From NCBI RefSeq assembly GCF_005771425.1, contig NZ_VBTZ01000003.1:310001-374000 (forward strand): 64,000 bases of DNA. Direction: 5' to 3'. The DNA comes from Methylocystis sp. B8. GTDB taxonomy: Bacteria > Pseudomonadota > Alphaproteobacteria > Rhizobiales > Beijerinckiaceae. Under the pieces are notes generated by a model. The model did no database searches. It was not told where the DNA came from and saw only the letters and a program-made list of their open reading frames with translations. Below are positions 1-8,259 of this stretch, piece after piece (the first letter of the stretch is position 1; each line of letters starts with the position of its first letter). A program made the position numbers and the translations under genes.

Positions 1-295
1 TGGCAATCTGAGGCGTCACTCAAGCACTCAGCCGCGAAGCAGGCGAGCACGATCTTCAGGTCATCTGCATATTTTTGTGCGCCCATCTCCTGAAACCTTG
101 CTACATCCGCGAGGATCAATCGGCGCACTGTATCCACGCCTCGATCGAGGTTCAGCTTGTAGCTTGACAACAGGCGGCACTGCGCTCCCGAGGGAGCGAT
201 ATGCAGCAGCTTCTCCTCATACGACCACCCGACACAGGAGGAGCACTTGGTCTCGTCGCGCAAACTCGACCTCCATTACGCGGTCCGCGGCGCGG

Positions 296-583
296 CTACC
301 TAGCAAAAAGCTTGCCCGCAATTGTTTCAAAGCGAACGATGTCGCCTGACCCGCGAGCGAAACGGCGCGCCTCATTCGGCGTTCCAGTTCGATTCCACGC
401 CACGCCGAATTGGCTCGCGGCGATGTAGCGATTAAAAAAGACGCCCAGCGCTCCGCCCGCTAATGCGCCTACAACGGCTGCGGCGATGGTTTTGGGAATG
501 CCGCCGAGGGCTGCAAGGCGAGACCGCCCAAAATGACAGCGCCAATGCCCGCGAAGATATAGGTGTTGGTCGTGATTTCCCAC
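296..583 (-). pseudogene. Small glycine-rich membrane protein, frameshifted remnant
   Basis: The minus strand encodes a tail with a hydrophobic glycine/alanine stretch (AAAVVGALAGGALGVFF) followed by a polar end. Just upstream, in another frame, lies a second hydrophobic stretch (TYIFAGIGAVILGGLA). Joining them needs one frame change near position 510-520 and would give a protein with two membrane helices. The upstream frame soon meets a stop with no clear start. I read this as a remnant of a small two-helix membrane protein of unknown function. The evidence is the hydrophobic pattern only. Confidence 0.3.
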
Positions 584-1017
584 TGTCGTTCGCCAGATGG
601 CCGTGGATTGCGTTATGCAAACGATATTTGCACAAGGCGGCGCAGTTTGCCGGTCATGTCGTTTCGATCAAAACGTCCGCTTCAGGTCAGGAGCCGACCT
701 CTGCCCCGCGACGCGGAATGTCCGCGATGATTTTATGTGAGATATTGGTGGCTAATGCGCGGAATTTCACGCGACAGCCCCGCACAGACGTGGACGACTG
801 ACCTAGCTCGCTGAACCCGACGCGCGAAAATGCCATGATTCGACATAGGTCATCGATTTTGCGTCGCTCCCGGCCTGGGTGTCGTCCCGGTTTAGCTGGG
901 CGCTCCCAGCGAACATCACCCGCACGCGAATGTTGCGGACAAAACATGTAGGTTAGGGAACACAATTACCCCCCTCGCTTAAGGAAGCGCGGATCGTCAT
1001 CGAAAGCTGGCGGCGTC

Positions 1018-1235
1018 ATTACAATGAACTGGGGTCACATTTGTCATTGGGATATCGGCCGCGCCAGCCCCCGCGGTTCTCCCGGCCGCGCAACCCCAGC
1101 CAGCTTCGCCGGGCGCTCAGCGCTGGTCCAAATGCCAATCTGAAACTAACATTCGAACTGGATCACCCCATGGGGGCCGACCACCCGCAGGCCGACAATG
1201 CACTAACATTCCAATTTGACCGTCACTGGGGGCCT
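1018..1235. repeat. Imperfect direct repeats, possible insertion-sequence end
   Basis: Two repeats of about 32 bp lie at 1145-1176 and 1202-1233. Both begin ACTAACATTC and end in a run of Gs (GGGGGC), with scattered differences between. A looser relative (GAACTGGGGTCACATTTG) sits near 1026. Several related repeats near one end are typical of IS21-family termini, but no istA or istB gene is visible. The IS21 assignment is from memory of the pattern and is tentative. Confidence 0.3.
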
Positions 1236-1271
1236 ATCAGTCATCGTGACAATTCTGTTAATCCAACTGTT

Positions 1272-2378
1272 TCATTTTTCAAATATCGATGAAATTTGTC
1301 TTGGAAGTCGCCGCAAATCTGTTGAAAATTGCTTCGCAAAGCCGCTGAAAACGCGGCCAATTACCGTAGTGCCACTGCTCTCTCGTGGCCTTTTGGATTG
1401 GGCAGCGGTCTTATGTTTTACAACGTTGACGGTATTTTCAATTTTATCACCGCCACCTGCGGCCGGATTTGGGTTACCAAGAGGCTCTCTTTCAGAGGCG
1501 CCTAGAGGTTGAGAGTTCGTCGAAGCAAAGTCGGTGAGGGGGGTTCTTACCGCAACATTAGTTGCCGTTATATGCTGAGAAAACCCATCTTGGGTTGAAC
1601 CAGAAATTTCCATCGTAGACTTCTGTTTGTCGACAGTCGCCGGTTCCGTTATGAGGTTCTCCTCGATAACTGTTTGACGACTTTCAATCTCTCCGAGAGT
1701 CGTTGCTTGAGAGGGTATGTGGTTTTTGACCACATCCGTTGTCTCAACCGCTCCTGATTGAGCAAGGGGTCTTGATACTTCATGCGCTCCCGGCATTTTA
1801 TCTGCTACTGAAGGAACGGCGGGCGCTGACTTTAATTTTTCAATCGACGCAATCTTCTTTGAAGATATGGAATTTGACGCCATGCCGTCATAGGCATGTT
1901 TTCCGGTTAGCGCCGCTAGCGCGATGATCAAGGCCGCTATCGCAGCAAATCGTGGCGACTTGCGAACCGGCGCATACGGTCCCACCGTCGTCGAGACAAA
2001 TTCACCATCGATACATTCAATTACAATGAGGCTTTGTGTTGCTCCTACCTCTCCAAATCTATTTTTCCTAAACTCTGCATTACGATACTGACTTTGAGCC
2101 GGCAAATGGCACCGGCTCTGCTCAAGCGCGCCGGAGCGGTATTCAATAGCGCCATTTGCAATAATTTCACTTGCAATTGCTGGCTTAACAGCCAAGGTTT
2201 TCTTCATAACAGGTTTCCAAAACGCCTCTGCGGCATAGCGCAATTTCCCGACAACCCTGAAAGGCCATGCTCTAAACGGGTTTTTCATTGATTGTTTCCA
2301 AATTCGAGACTGATTTAGGATCGAAGAGATCTTGTGCAGAGTTTTCCTGTCCCTTCGGCGCTGCGCCCGATCCTTCAT
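1272..2378 (-). CDS. Hypothetical single-pass membrane protein
   Basis: This is a 368-residue protein of no family I recognise. The N-terminal 140 residues are basic, a single hydrophobic helix lies at about 144-160 (AAIAALIIALAAL), and about 200 polar residues rich in Ser, Thr, Val and Lys follow, predicted periplasmic. The start is uncertain: Met31 (near 2288) is also possible. Base composition is noticeably more AT-rich than in most of the window, which suits horizontally acquired DNA. No neighbour hints at a role. It could be a membrane anchor or envelope protein; nothing visible supports an enzyme. Confidence 0.5.
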   Translation of the reverse strand: MKDRAQRRRDRKTLHKISSILNQSRIWKQSMKNPFRAWPFRVVGKLRYAAEAFWKPVMKKTLAVKPAIASEIIANGAIEYRSGALEQSRCHLPAQSQYRNAEFRKNRFGEVGATQSLIVIECIDGEFVSTTVGPYAPVRKSPRFAAIAALIIALAALTGKHAYDGMASNSISSKKIASIEKLKSAPAVPSVADKMPGAHEVSRPLAQSGAVETTDVVKNHIPSQATTLGEIESRQTVIEENLITEPATVDKQKSTMEISGSTQDGFSQHITATNVAVRTPLTDFASTNSQPLGASEREPLGNPNPAAGGGDKIENTVNVVKHKTAAQSKRPRESSGTTVIGRVFSGFAKQFSTDLRRLPRQISSIFEK

Positions 2379-2387
2379 CCCCAGATT

Positions 2388-2983
2388 TCATTTACCAATA
2401 TAGAAATTTTTAGGCGAATTTGCGGTAGCGCCCCATTCGCAACGGCTGTCACGCACGCAGCTGTCGGGGCGTAGCCGCCGTCGCCTTAATGATCTTCGTC
2501 GCTCCACGCCGCTTCGCTCGCCGCCGAACGTCGATCTTTTCAAAACGGTCTTTGATCGTGTGCCGATTGAGCGGCTCAAATCCCGGCGGTGTGGCAGCTC
2601 GTCAGCACTTCGCGAACTATCCGCGAGAATGGCGATCGGGTCGGCTTTAAACCTCGCCATATCATCCTCGGCGCCGGACGGTCGCCCGCTCGCCTTTGCA
2701 GGATTGTGGGAAAGCGCGTGCCATCCCGAAACAACCAGTAGATGGGCTCGGCGACCATCATCGTGGGGCCCGCGAACAAATGGATGCGCCACGATCATGA
2801 CCGCGCGCCCGTGATTTTCGACTGGCGTGTCGCCGGCCTCTGGATAGTCGGGAGCGATCCGGTGGCGTTGGTCGCCCGACCTTGGTGCCAGGCTGTCAAA
2901 TTCATCCGTCAGTCATCAAGAGTTGTGGATTATCTGCCCGCTCCGTTCCCTTACGGGGAATGGGCTCACAGGAGGATATTCTT
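2388..2983. other. No intact gene recognised
   Basis: Overlapping minus-strand frames run through this stretch. They give scraps that look coding (for example a basic tail with HTIKDRFEKIDVRRRAKRRG around 2480-2570) but are broken by stops and frame changes. I could not place them in a family. The end holds the ribosome binding site (AGGAGG) of the next gene. Confidence 0.35.
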
Positions 2984-3322
2984 ATGAACCGCAGAATTTT
3001 CGCGCTTTGCATCGGGCTCGGCGTCGCGGCGTTACTCGCGCCGCGCGTGGCGTTCGCTGAAGACCACCTCGCCGAGGCGATCAGCCACACCAAGGAAGCA
3101 ATCGATGAGGGCAAGCAAGGCCATGCAGACAAGCTGGTGACGCACGCCGTCGCCGCGCTCAAACACGCCGAAGCGGCTGAAAAGGCGAAGAAGAACGAGC
3201 ACACGAAGCAAGGGATTACGCATCTGAAGGCGTCGATTGCGGAAGGCAAGAAAAAGGACGCCACGGCGGCGACGGGACACGCCGACGAAGCGTTAACGCA
3301 CCTCGAAGCGGCTCAGAAGTAA
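2984..3322 (+). CDS. smbP: SmbP-like small periplasmic metal-binding protein
   Basis: The protein has 112 residues: a signal peptide of about 23 residues (ALCIGLGVAALLAPRVAFA, then EDH) and a mature part made almost wholly of Ala/Lys/Glu/His helices. A pattern of AxxHxxEAxxxG type recurs, placing His every few residues (EAISHTKEAI, VTHAVAALKHAEAAEKA, GITHLKASI, ALTHLEAA). This matches SmbP, a histidine-rich four-helix metal-binding protein first described in Nitrosomonas, where it binds copper and other divalent metals. The ATG at 2984 is preceded by AGGAGG. In a copper-dependent methane oxidiser a copper buffering role is attractive but inferred. It has its own terminator. Confidence 0.75.
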   Translation: MNRRIFALCIGLGVAALLAPRVAFAEDHLAEAISHTKEAIDEGKQGHADKLVTHAVAALKHAEAAEKAKKNEHTKQGITHLKASIAEGKKKDATAATGHADEALTHLEAAQK

Positions 3323-3327
3323 CGAAA

Positions 3328-3360
3328 AACGCCCGGCCGTTACATCGCGGTCCGGGCGTT
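3328..3360 (+). terminator. Hairpin terminator after smbP
   Basis: AACGCCCGG at 3328-3336 pairs perfectly with CCGGGCGTT at 3352-3360, starting six bases after the smbP stop. There is no long T-run, so it may be a weak intrinsic terminator or a 3'-end stabilising hairpin. Confidence 0.6.
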
Positions 3361-3998
3361 CTGATGCGCCCATCACGCGCGAAAAAGTCCGGTCCGTCCT
3401 GGGCTATCCACTACGGCATCGCCTGAGCATATTGATGCCAATAATCTGCTGTGCTGCAGGATTTATTTGAGAGCAACTTGTGCGGTTAGCCGTGGGGCGA
3501 AGCGCGTGCGATCTTCGGCTATGTGATCGGTCACACCGGCGCGTGGGTATGGAATCGCTTACATTCATGAGGGGAACGGCCCGCGCCTTTGCGCAACTTT
3601 GATTTGCTGATCGGTCCGGCTGCGGGTTCCGCGCAGCCGAAGTATGTTCAAAGAACGGTGCCGCAATTAGACTCCACCTTCGATCCAACTTTGATCCAAT
3701 CTAGCCCTTCAATCTTGAATCGTTCCACCATCCAATCAACCAGAGATACCGAAGGTCGTCCCGAGGGCACCGAGGGACAAGAGCCATTCGACAACTGACA
3801 CAATCAAGTTCCGCTAATGGACATCATTGTTTGAAATCTGGCGGTTGAAATCTGGCGGTTGGTAATGACGACTCAGGAGGCGCCTCAAGCGTTTGCCTTT
3901 GGACAGCTTTCGGCGCATCGCGGACCGACGCGAATGGCAGTTCATGACCCAGAGTAGACGTTAGGTGAGACGCGGCGTTATTCGCATATTCGCATCAT
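3361..3998. other. No intact gene; short coding scrap and tandem repeat
   Basis: No full gene is visible. At 3493-3570 the plus strand reads a short stretch that looks like a protein C-terminus (GEARAIFGYVIGHTGAW then VWNRL and a stop) but an in-frame stop sits immediately upstream. It is probably a gene remnant of unidentified family. A perfect two-copy tandem repeat lies at 3831-3858. Confidence 0.4.
3831..3858. repeat. 14-bp tandem duplication
   Basis: TTGAAATCTGGCGG occurs twice head to tail at 3831-3844 and 3845-3858, followed by a partial third copy (TTGG). It is non-coding and most likely a simple duplication. Confidence 0.7.
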
Positions 3999-4220
3999 TT
4001 ATTCGCATTCCCATTCCCAACGACCGTCAATTGGATCCCATTCCCAGCACACACTGGTATTAGGATGGCTAGGCGTGCTCCAGTAGCGATGCAAGTATCG
4101 CCAGTGCCCCCCATAGCGCTGGACGTCACCCTCCCCGGGATGCCTTGCCACATCCTGAGCTAGAGCAAATGAAACTGGCATTAGAAGCGTCGCGACTATT
4201 GCGATCACGAACTGTTTCAT
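3999..4220 (-). CDS. Small secreted protein, hypothetical
   Basis: The product is 73 residues with a clear signal peptide (MKQFVIAIVATLLMPVSFA then LAQD). The mature part of about 52 residues is rich in Trp, Tyr, His and Arg and has one Cys (RYGGHWRYLHRYW, VCWEWDPIDGRWEWEC has a second). The start at 4220 is chosen because GGGAGG lies about 8 bases upstream and the signal peptide begins there; an ATG two codons earlier is also possible. No known family recognised. The two cysteines near the end could form a disulfide in the periplasm. Confidence 0.55.
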   Translation of the reverse strand: MKQFVIAIVATLLMPVSFALAQDVARHPGEGDVQRYGGHWRYLHRYWSTPSHPNTSVCWEWDPIDGRWEWECE

Positions 4221-4346
4221 AATCATGTCCTCCCTTGAGCTGTATGCTCCCAGCTTTGTTCTTACCGGAGTGCGGTGCAAGCAAGTGCTCTGCTGTCGTT
4301 AGTGCCCCGGCATTATGCAGTCCAACTAGGATGCATGGCTAAGCTC

Positions 4347-4625
4347 TCAAGGCCGATCAGGGCCTTGCCGTACTGCGCTACGACGGACTTCTTCGGGAAT
4401 TTGGTGGCGCGGATGACGCGCTTGCGCCCAGCCGCTCAGCGCGTCGCAAGGACAATCAGCGCGACCGTTGCTCGCCATCAGCTGTGCCTCGCAATCGCCA
4501 AAGCGACCGGCAAGCGTTGGGTATAGGCGGACCCCGCCCCACCCGGACTGACGGCTAGGCGGGGTTGTCGGGACTTTCAGGCCCTGGGGCAAATCGCTAT
4601 CATCCGCTTCAAGTTCAGCGGTCAT
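4347..4625 (-). CDS. Hypothetical protein downstream of the IS1595-like unit
   Basis: This reading frame gives 92 residues. The start is supported by a strong ribosome binding site (AGGAGG, 7 bases before the ATG) and by its place just after the small basic gene on the same strand. The first 20 or so residues (acidic, ADDSDLPQG) look coding, but the rest, which runs through a GC hairpin at 4531-4565, is less convincing. The true product may be shorter or frameshifted. No family is recognised. Confidence 0.35.
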   Translation of the reverse strand: MTAELEADDSDLPQGLKVPTTPPSRQSGWGGVRLYPTLAGRFGDCEAQLMASNGRADCPCDALSGWAQARHPRHQIPEEVRRSAVRQGPDRP

Positions 4626-4651
4626 CCGGGCACCTCCTGACCTTGCCCCTT

Positions 4652-4855
4652 CTAACGCCGACGTGAACCGTTATTCGCAATCACGCCATCCGAACGGGGC
4701 GTCACTTTCTCGAAAGCCTCGTCAAAGTCATTAGCATCAGTAGAAGCTTCAATATCGCGTGCCACATCGACGAATCGCTTGTGGCGTTCTGCGTCTGTCA
4801 ACTTCGGCTTAGGTTTTGCCCTCGCCTTTGGCTTTCTGGTCACCGCTTTTGCCAT
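4652..4855 (-). CDS. Small Lys/Arg-rich protein coupled to IS1595 transposase
   Basis: The product is 67 residues: a very basic N-terminus (KAVTRKPKARAKPKPK) followed by a likely helix (LTDAERHKRFVDVARDIEAS) and an acidic segment (DANDFDEAFEKV). Its ATG overlaps the TAA that ends the original transposase frame (sequence TAATG), so translation was probably coupled. This suggests a small DNA- or transposase-associated protein carried by the element. I know of no assigned function. The start is fixed by the overlap rather than by the in-frame ATG four codons earlier. Confidence 0.6.
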   Translation of the reverse strand: MAKAVTRKPKARAKPKPKLTDAERHKRFVDVARDIEASTDANDFDEAFEKVTPRSDGVIANNGSRRR

Positions 4856-4857
4856 TA

Positions 4858-5781
4858 GGCCTCGCACTGACGAGTCGTTTCATAGGTGAGCCGCTTGCCC
4901 TTGACGCCGAGAAGCGCAGCGTTGGCTCGCCGAACGTCGTCGAAGCGTAGTTTTTCGCGATGGTTTTGCCTGAAATCGAGCTCGGCGAGATAGCGAGGCA
5001 AATGGCGTTTATCGACGTGCTGATAGACGCCGATGAGCCCGCGCCTGAAGATCGAAAGAAGCCTTCAAGGGTGTTGGTATGGGCCTCGCCGCGCGTATTC
5101 GTGCTTCGAATGGTCGACGGTTTCGTGCTGACCGACGGGCATGAAATTCCGATAATGCGCAGCCATATCGGTCATCAGGCGGCTGTTGCGGTCCAGGTGC
5201 TTCCACAGATGCGGGCGCACGCCACGATGATCGAGGATGATTGAGCGGGTTGGTCCTGAGCGATCGACAAGGCTGAAAACCACGGTGTGCGGTTTTTTGC
5301 GCTCCGGACCGCGCTTGGTCTTTTGCGAATTGGTGAGCGCGGTTTCATCGGCCTCGCCAATTTTTCCGAGGCCACCGATTGGAGTGGACGAGCCGGGGTC
5401 CATCGCGTGCCGGATGCGGTGAGTGAGAAACCACGCGGTTTTCATGCTGCATTGGAGCATCCGCTGGATTTGTCGAGTCGAAATGCCCTTTTTGCTGGCG
5501 CACATCAGATGGATGACTTGAAGCCAGAGATGCAGCGCTAGGTGCGAAGACTCGAAAATAGTCCCCATGCGCACAGTGAACGGCTTGCTGCATTCGTAGC
5601 ACTTGATGAGACCCTTGCGGGTGGTTTTGCCCTGCATCCGGTGGAGCCGATCGCCGTCCGCGTTGCCACAGTGGGGGCAGACGGGACCATTCGGCCAAAG
5701 CCGCGCCTCGACATAGGCGAAAGCGGCATCTTCATTCTGGAAATGTGGGGCGTTAAGAACCGAGACGGCCATGACAAGCAC
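4858..5781 (-). pseudogene. IS1595-family (ISXO2-like) transposase, frameshifted
   Basis: The N-terminal zinc-ribbon region (CPHCGN at about 35-40, then CYEC at about 62-65) is followed by a DDE transposase core: Asp in GEADET, Asp in LMTDMAAHY, and Glu in NTLEGF. These are hallmarks of ISXO2-like IS1595 transposases. The first frame ends early, near 5065. Two small deletions, near 5085-5095 and near 5055-5062, shift the frame; reading through them restores the expected tail (GVYQHVDKRHLPRYLAE, then LDFRQN) to a TAA at 4856-4858. The gene is thus broken in this copy unless the frameshifts are assembly errors. Small genes flank it on the same strand at both ends. Confidence 0.8.
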
Positions 5782-5807
5782 CTAATAGATTGATTGTGGG
5801 CGCCAGC

Positions 5808-6005
5808 TTACCGGGTTGGCGCGTAATGCATGTGAGCATTCAAAGCGCGCTCCAATTGAGCAACCAGATGACGAGCAACATCAGACGTCATCCGAACCTC
5901 AAGAACGTTTTCTGGGTCAACCGCGGAAGACATCACAACGACGGCGATGTTGTCTTCAACTTTTACGACGGTGTTTCCCGATTCAAATTTGTTGATTTTT
6001 TCCAT
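5808..6005 (-). CDS. Small hypothetical protein upstream of transposase
   Basis: The protein has 65 residues with a regular beta/beta/helix look (TVVKVEDNIAVVVM, then a helix TSDVARHLVAQLERALNAH). An AAGGGG ribosome binding site precedes the ATG. It lies 26 bases before the transposase gene on the same strand and may be co-transcribed with it. No family recognised. Its placement suggests it may belong to the same mobile unit, or be the host gene next to which the unit landed. Confidence 0.55.
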   Translation of the reverse strand: MEKINKFESGNTVVKVEDNIAVVVMSSAVDPENVLEVRMTSDVARHLVAQLERALNAHMHYAPTR

Positions 6006-6174
6006 TGCCGACCCCTTGACGCTTGAAATCTACATCTTGAGGCTTGGTATGTCAAGTGTAACGCTGCTCTCGCAGTTCCATAATCGCCGAATCAACCTGT
6101 CAATCCTTTTCAAAGGGCACCCCCCAAGGTGGAGCGCTCTATAACGACATGTGCAACACTTGCGAGGGCTCGCC

Positions 6175-7377
6175 ATGGCTTCCACCACCACCCGGCAAAT
6201 CTTTTCGGGCCTCTCTCGCAACACGTTCCTTCTGGCCTTCGCCAGCTTGTTCGCCGATATTTCGACGGAGATGCTCTACCCCATTCTGCCTGTCTTTTTG
6301 ACACAGTCGCTGCACGCGACCGGCAGCATTGTCGGTCTCGTCGAGGGCTTCGCCCAAGCCGCGCAAAACGTCGTCCAAGGCTTCTCTGGCGCGCTGTCAG
6401 ACAAGCTGCAAAAAAGAAAGCCGATTGCGCTTCTTGGCTACTTCATGGCCGCGATTGGCAAGCCGCTTATGGGGGTCGCTACGGTATGGCCAGCCGTATT
6501 TGGCGCGCGCTCACTCGACCGGCTGGGCTCCGGCATTCGCTCCGCGCCGCGCGACGCGCTAATTGCGTCCTCAGTTGACGACAAGAACCGAGGCAGAGCC
6601 TTTGGTCTCGAAGGCATCGGCGATAATGCAGGGGCATTCTTGGGGCCGATCTTGGCCGCCATTCTCCTCTACTCCCTGCATGTTGATATGCGCACGATTT
6701 TCTATGTGGCGCTGATTCCCGGCCTCCTCGCCTTCTTTATGGTTCTCTTGGTGACGGAACGGCCCGCCGCCGTCGCCGCGAAATCGAAAATCGACGCCAG
6801 CATCTGGCAATTTCCCAAGCGCTACTGGACCTATTTGTTGGTCACCGCCTTGTTCAATCTCGGCAATTCCAGCAACTCTTTTCTCATCCTGCGCACGCAG
6901 GATTTTGGGGTGTCCCTCGAGACCACCATTCTCATTTATGCGGGGTTTAATCTGATCGCCGCGCTGATTTCCTATCCGGCGGGGGCTCTTTCCGACCGCT
7001 TGGGCAGAAAGAATATCCTACTTGCCTCTTTCATCATTTTTGGAGTCGCTTACCTCGGTTTTGCTCTAGCGACCGGTATTCTGATGATCGCGGGACTGTT
7101 CGTATTCTACGGGCTTTACGAGGGTGTCTTCCGCTCCGTTGGCAAGGCGTTCGCGTCCGACTTCGTCCCCGAGCATCTGCGGGCCGGAGGCATCGGCTGG
7201 TTCAGCACGACCGTAGGCCTGCTGCAACTTATCGCCAGCCTTGTCGCGGGGCTGCTTTGGGACAAGGTCGCCCACGCCGCCGTGTTCTATTATGGGTTCG
7301 GTTCTGCCGTCCTCGGCAGCCTCGCCCTTTTCTTGCTGGTTCCGGCCCAAATCCGAGCGGCTAAAAGAGCAGAGTGA
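6175..7377 (+). CDS. MFS transporter
   Basis: The product is about 400 residues with twelve predicted membrane helices, an inner-membrane secondary carrier of the major facilitator superfamily. The conserved loop between helices 2 and 3 is seen at about 72 (GALSDKLQKRK) and its copy in the second half at about 270 (GALSDRLGRKN). A GTG 8 codons upstream is the longest start; ATG at 6175 is preferred because GCGAGGG precedes it and the helix 1 region follows sensibly. The substrate cannot be told; the set-up (DISTEMLYPILPVFL) resembles multidrug or metabolite exporters of the YajR/Bcr-like kind. It stands alone on its strand. Confidence 0.8.
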   Translation: MASTTTRQIFSGLSRNTFLLAFASLFADISTEMLYPILPVFLTQSLHATGSIVGLVEGFAQAAQNVVQGFSGALSDKLQKRKPIALLGYFMAAIGKPLMGVATVWPAVFGARSLDRLGSGIRSAPRDALIASSVDDKNRGRAFGLEGIGDNAGAFLGPILAAILLYSLHVDMRTIFYVALIPGLLAFFMVLLVTERPAAVAAKSKIDASIWQFPKRYWTYLLVTALFNLGNSSNSFLILRTQDFGVSLETTILIYAGFNLIAALISYPAGALSDRLGRKNILLASFIIFGVAYLGFALATGILMIAGLFVFYGLYEGVFRSVGKAFASDFVPEHLRAGGIGWFSTTVGLLQLIASLVAGLLWDKVAHAAVFYYGFGSAVLGSLALFLLVPAQIRAAKRAE

Positions 7378-7572
7378 ATCCGCAACTGCAACCGAAACGA
7401 CCGCAGCGGATTTTCAACGGGTCGCAGCGTGCAAAAGATAGGGGTGAATGTCGAGCGCCATTGTTACCGAGACAGCGGGCTGGTCAAATGACCGCTTTGG
7501 GTCACAAGCGGACGCATCTAAAGGAATGGCGACATAGAACGAGGACCGCGTGCGCCTGCTATCCTGCCGCGC

Positions 7573-7809
7573 ATGACGCACGCGCCGCCCTACGTCTTCC
7601 CTCTCCGCATCCGCAAGAGCGGCGAATCCTACTTCGTGGAAGACGCGCACAGGATCACGCTCGCCTATGTCTACTTCGAAGACGAGCCAACTCGGCGCGG
7701 GCTGGTCAATCGGCTCTCCAGCGAAGACGCCAAGGCCCTGGTGCAGACGATCGCGAGAGCGCTGACGGCCGAGGCGGAAGGGAAACGCATAGGCGAGGAG
7801 CGCCCTTGA
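7573..7809 (+). CDS. Conserved hypothetical protein
   Basis: A 78-residue protein, soluble and without signal peptide. The first half looks like a small beta-sheet (YVFPLRIRKSGESYFVEDAHR, broken by loops), the second a long helix (SEDAKALVQTIARALTAEAE). Its stop overlaps the start of the next gene (TGATG), so the two are likely one operon and translationally coupled. No family recognised; the shape resembles small host or prophage-type proteins found singly in Rhizobiales. Confidence 0.55.
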   Translation: MTHAPPYVFPLRIRKSGESYFVEDAHRITLAYVYFEDEPTRRGLVNRLSSEDAKALVQTIARALTAEAEGKRIGEERP

Positions 7810-8015
7810 TGCTCAATTGGCTTCGTCGCCGCTCGATCTCCCGCGCGCTTGTCGAATCCGATGCGCATGCTCTAATCGAGCGCTTCGGCGAAGACGCATA
7901 CCTCGAAGCGCGGCTTCGCCAGCACAACGACGAGCGAGTGATCGATGGCAATCGGCCGCTCGGGCATTGGGAGCGCGTCAAGGAAGCGATCCGTAAGCGG
8001 CGGGAGCGGCGTTAA
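7809..8015 (+). CDS. Conserved hypothetical protein, coupled to preceding gene
   Basis: A 68-residue basic helical protein (LVESDAHALIERFGEDAYLEA, then ERVKEAIRKRRERR). Its ATG overlaps the preceding stop in TGATG, which fixes the start. No signal peptide or membrane helix is present. Arg is about one residue in four at the C-terminus, which might allow nucleic-acid contact. The function is unknown; the tight coupling implies a joint role with the 78-residue protein. Confidence 0.55.
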   Translation: MLNWLRRRSISRALVESDAHALIERFGEDAYLEARLRQHNDERVIDGNRPLGHWERVKEAIRKRRERR

Positions 8016-8037
8016 TATCGACCGCTCCCTGCTGTCG

Positions 8038-8192
8038 TCATGCAATCATCTCGGCGCAATCCTTTGAGCCGCCGCGACGATCTTTTCGCCAATCCCAGGC
8101 GCTTGCGTATACCCTGCCCAAATGCCGCGACGATTGTTTTTGGCCTCCTGCTCCGCGCCAATGTAGACGCCGCTGTAGCGTCGGGCGGAGCT
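8038..8192 (-). pseudogene. Thermonuclease (SNase-like) C-terminal remnant
   Basis: The minus strand encodes ARRYSGVYIGAEQEAKNNRR then GIWAG, and in the next frame PWDWRKDRR to a stop at 8038. This is the usual end of staphylococcal-nuclease-like domains (YxxxEAxAxxxGIWxG followed by PWxWR). One frame change near 8115 is needed and the catalytic N-terminal part is missing, so this is a remnant. It lies in opposite orientation just after the coupled small genes. Confidence 0.55.
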
Positions 8193-8259
8193 GTTGACGA
8201 ATGTTTCCCGCTGAAAGATGCTTCGAATCGCTTGTTTGAAGATTTTAGGAGTTTGGAAT

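Larger units (their letters stand above)
1..1271. other. No intact gene recognised; degraded DNA
   Basis: I see no convincing intact gene here. The open frames are short, overlap on both strands and lack good ribosome binding sites. Two things stand out: a small membrane-protein remnant on the minus strand around 296-570 and imperfect repeats between about 1018 and 1235, both given separately. The rest looks like decayed accessory DNA. Confidence 0.5.

Noticed and set aside
3493-3570. Short plus-strand coding scrap after smbP
   Set aside because: Looks like a protein tail but is only 25 codons after an in-frame stop and I could not assign a family, so it is not called a gene.
4519-6147. Possible terminal inverted repeats of the IS1595-like unit (both contain TATAG)
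   Set aside because: Aligned on TATAG the two candidate ends agree at only about half of 22 positions, too few to claim real ends.
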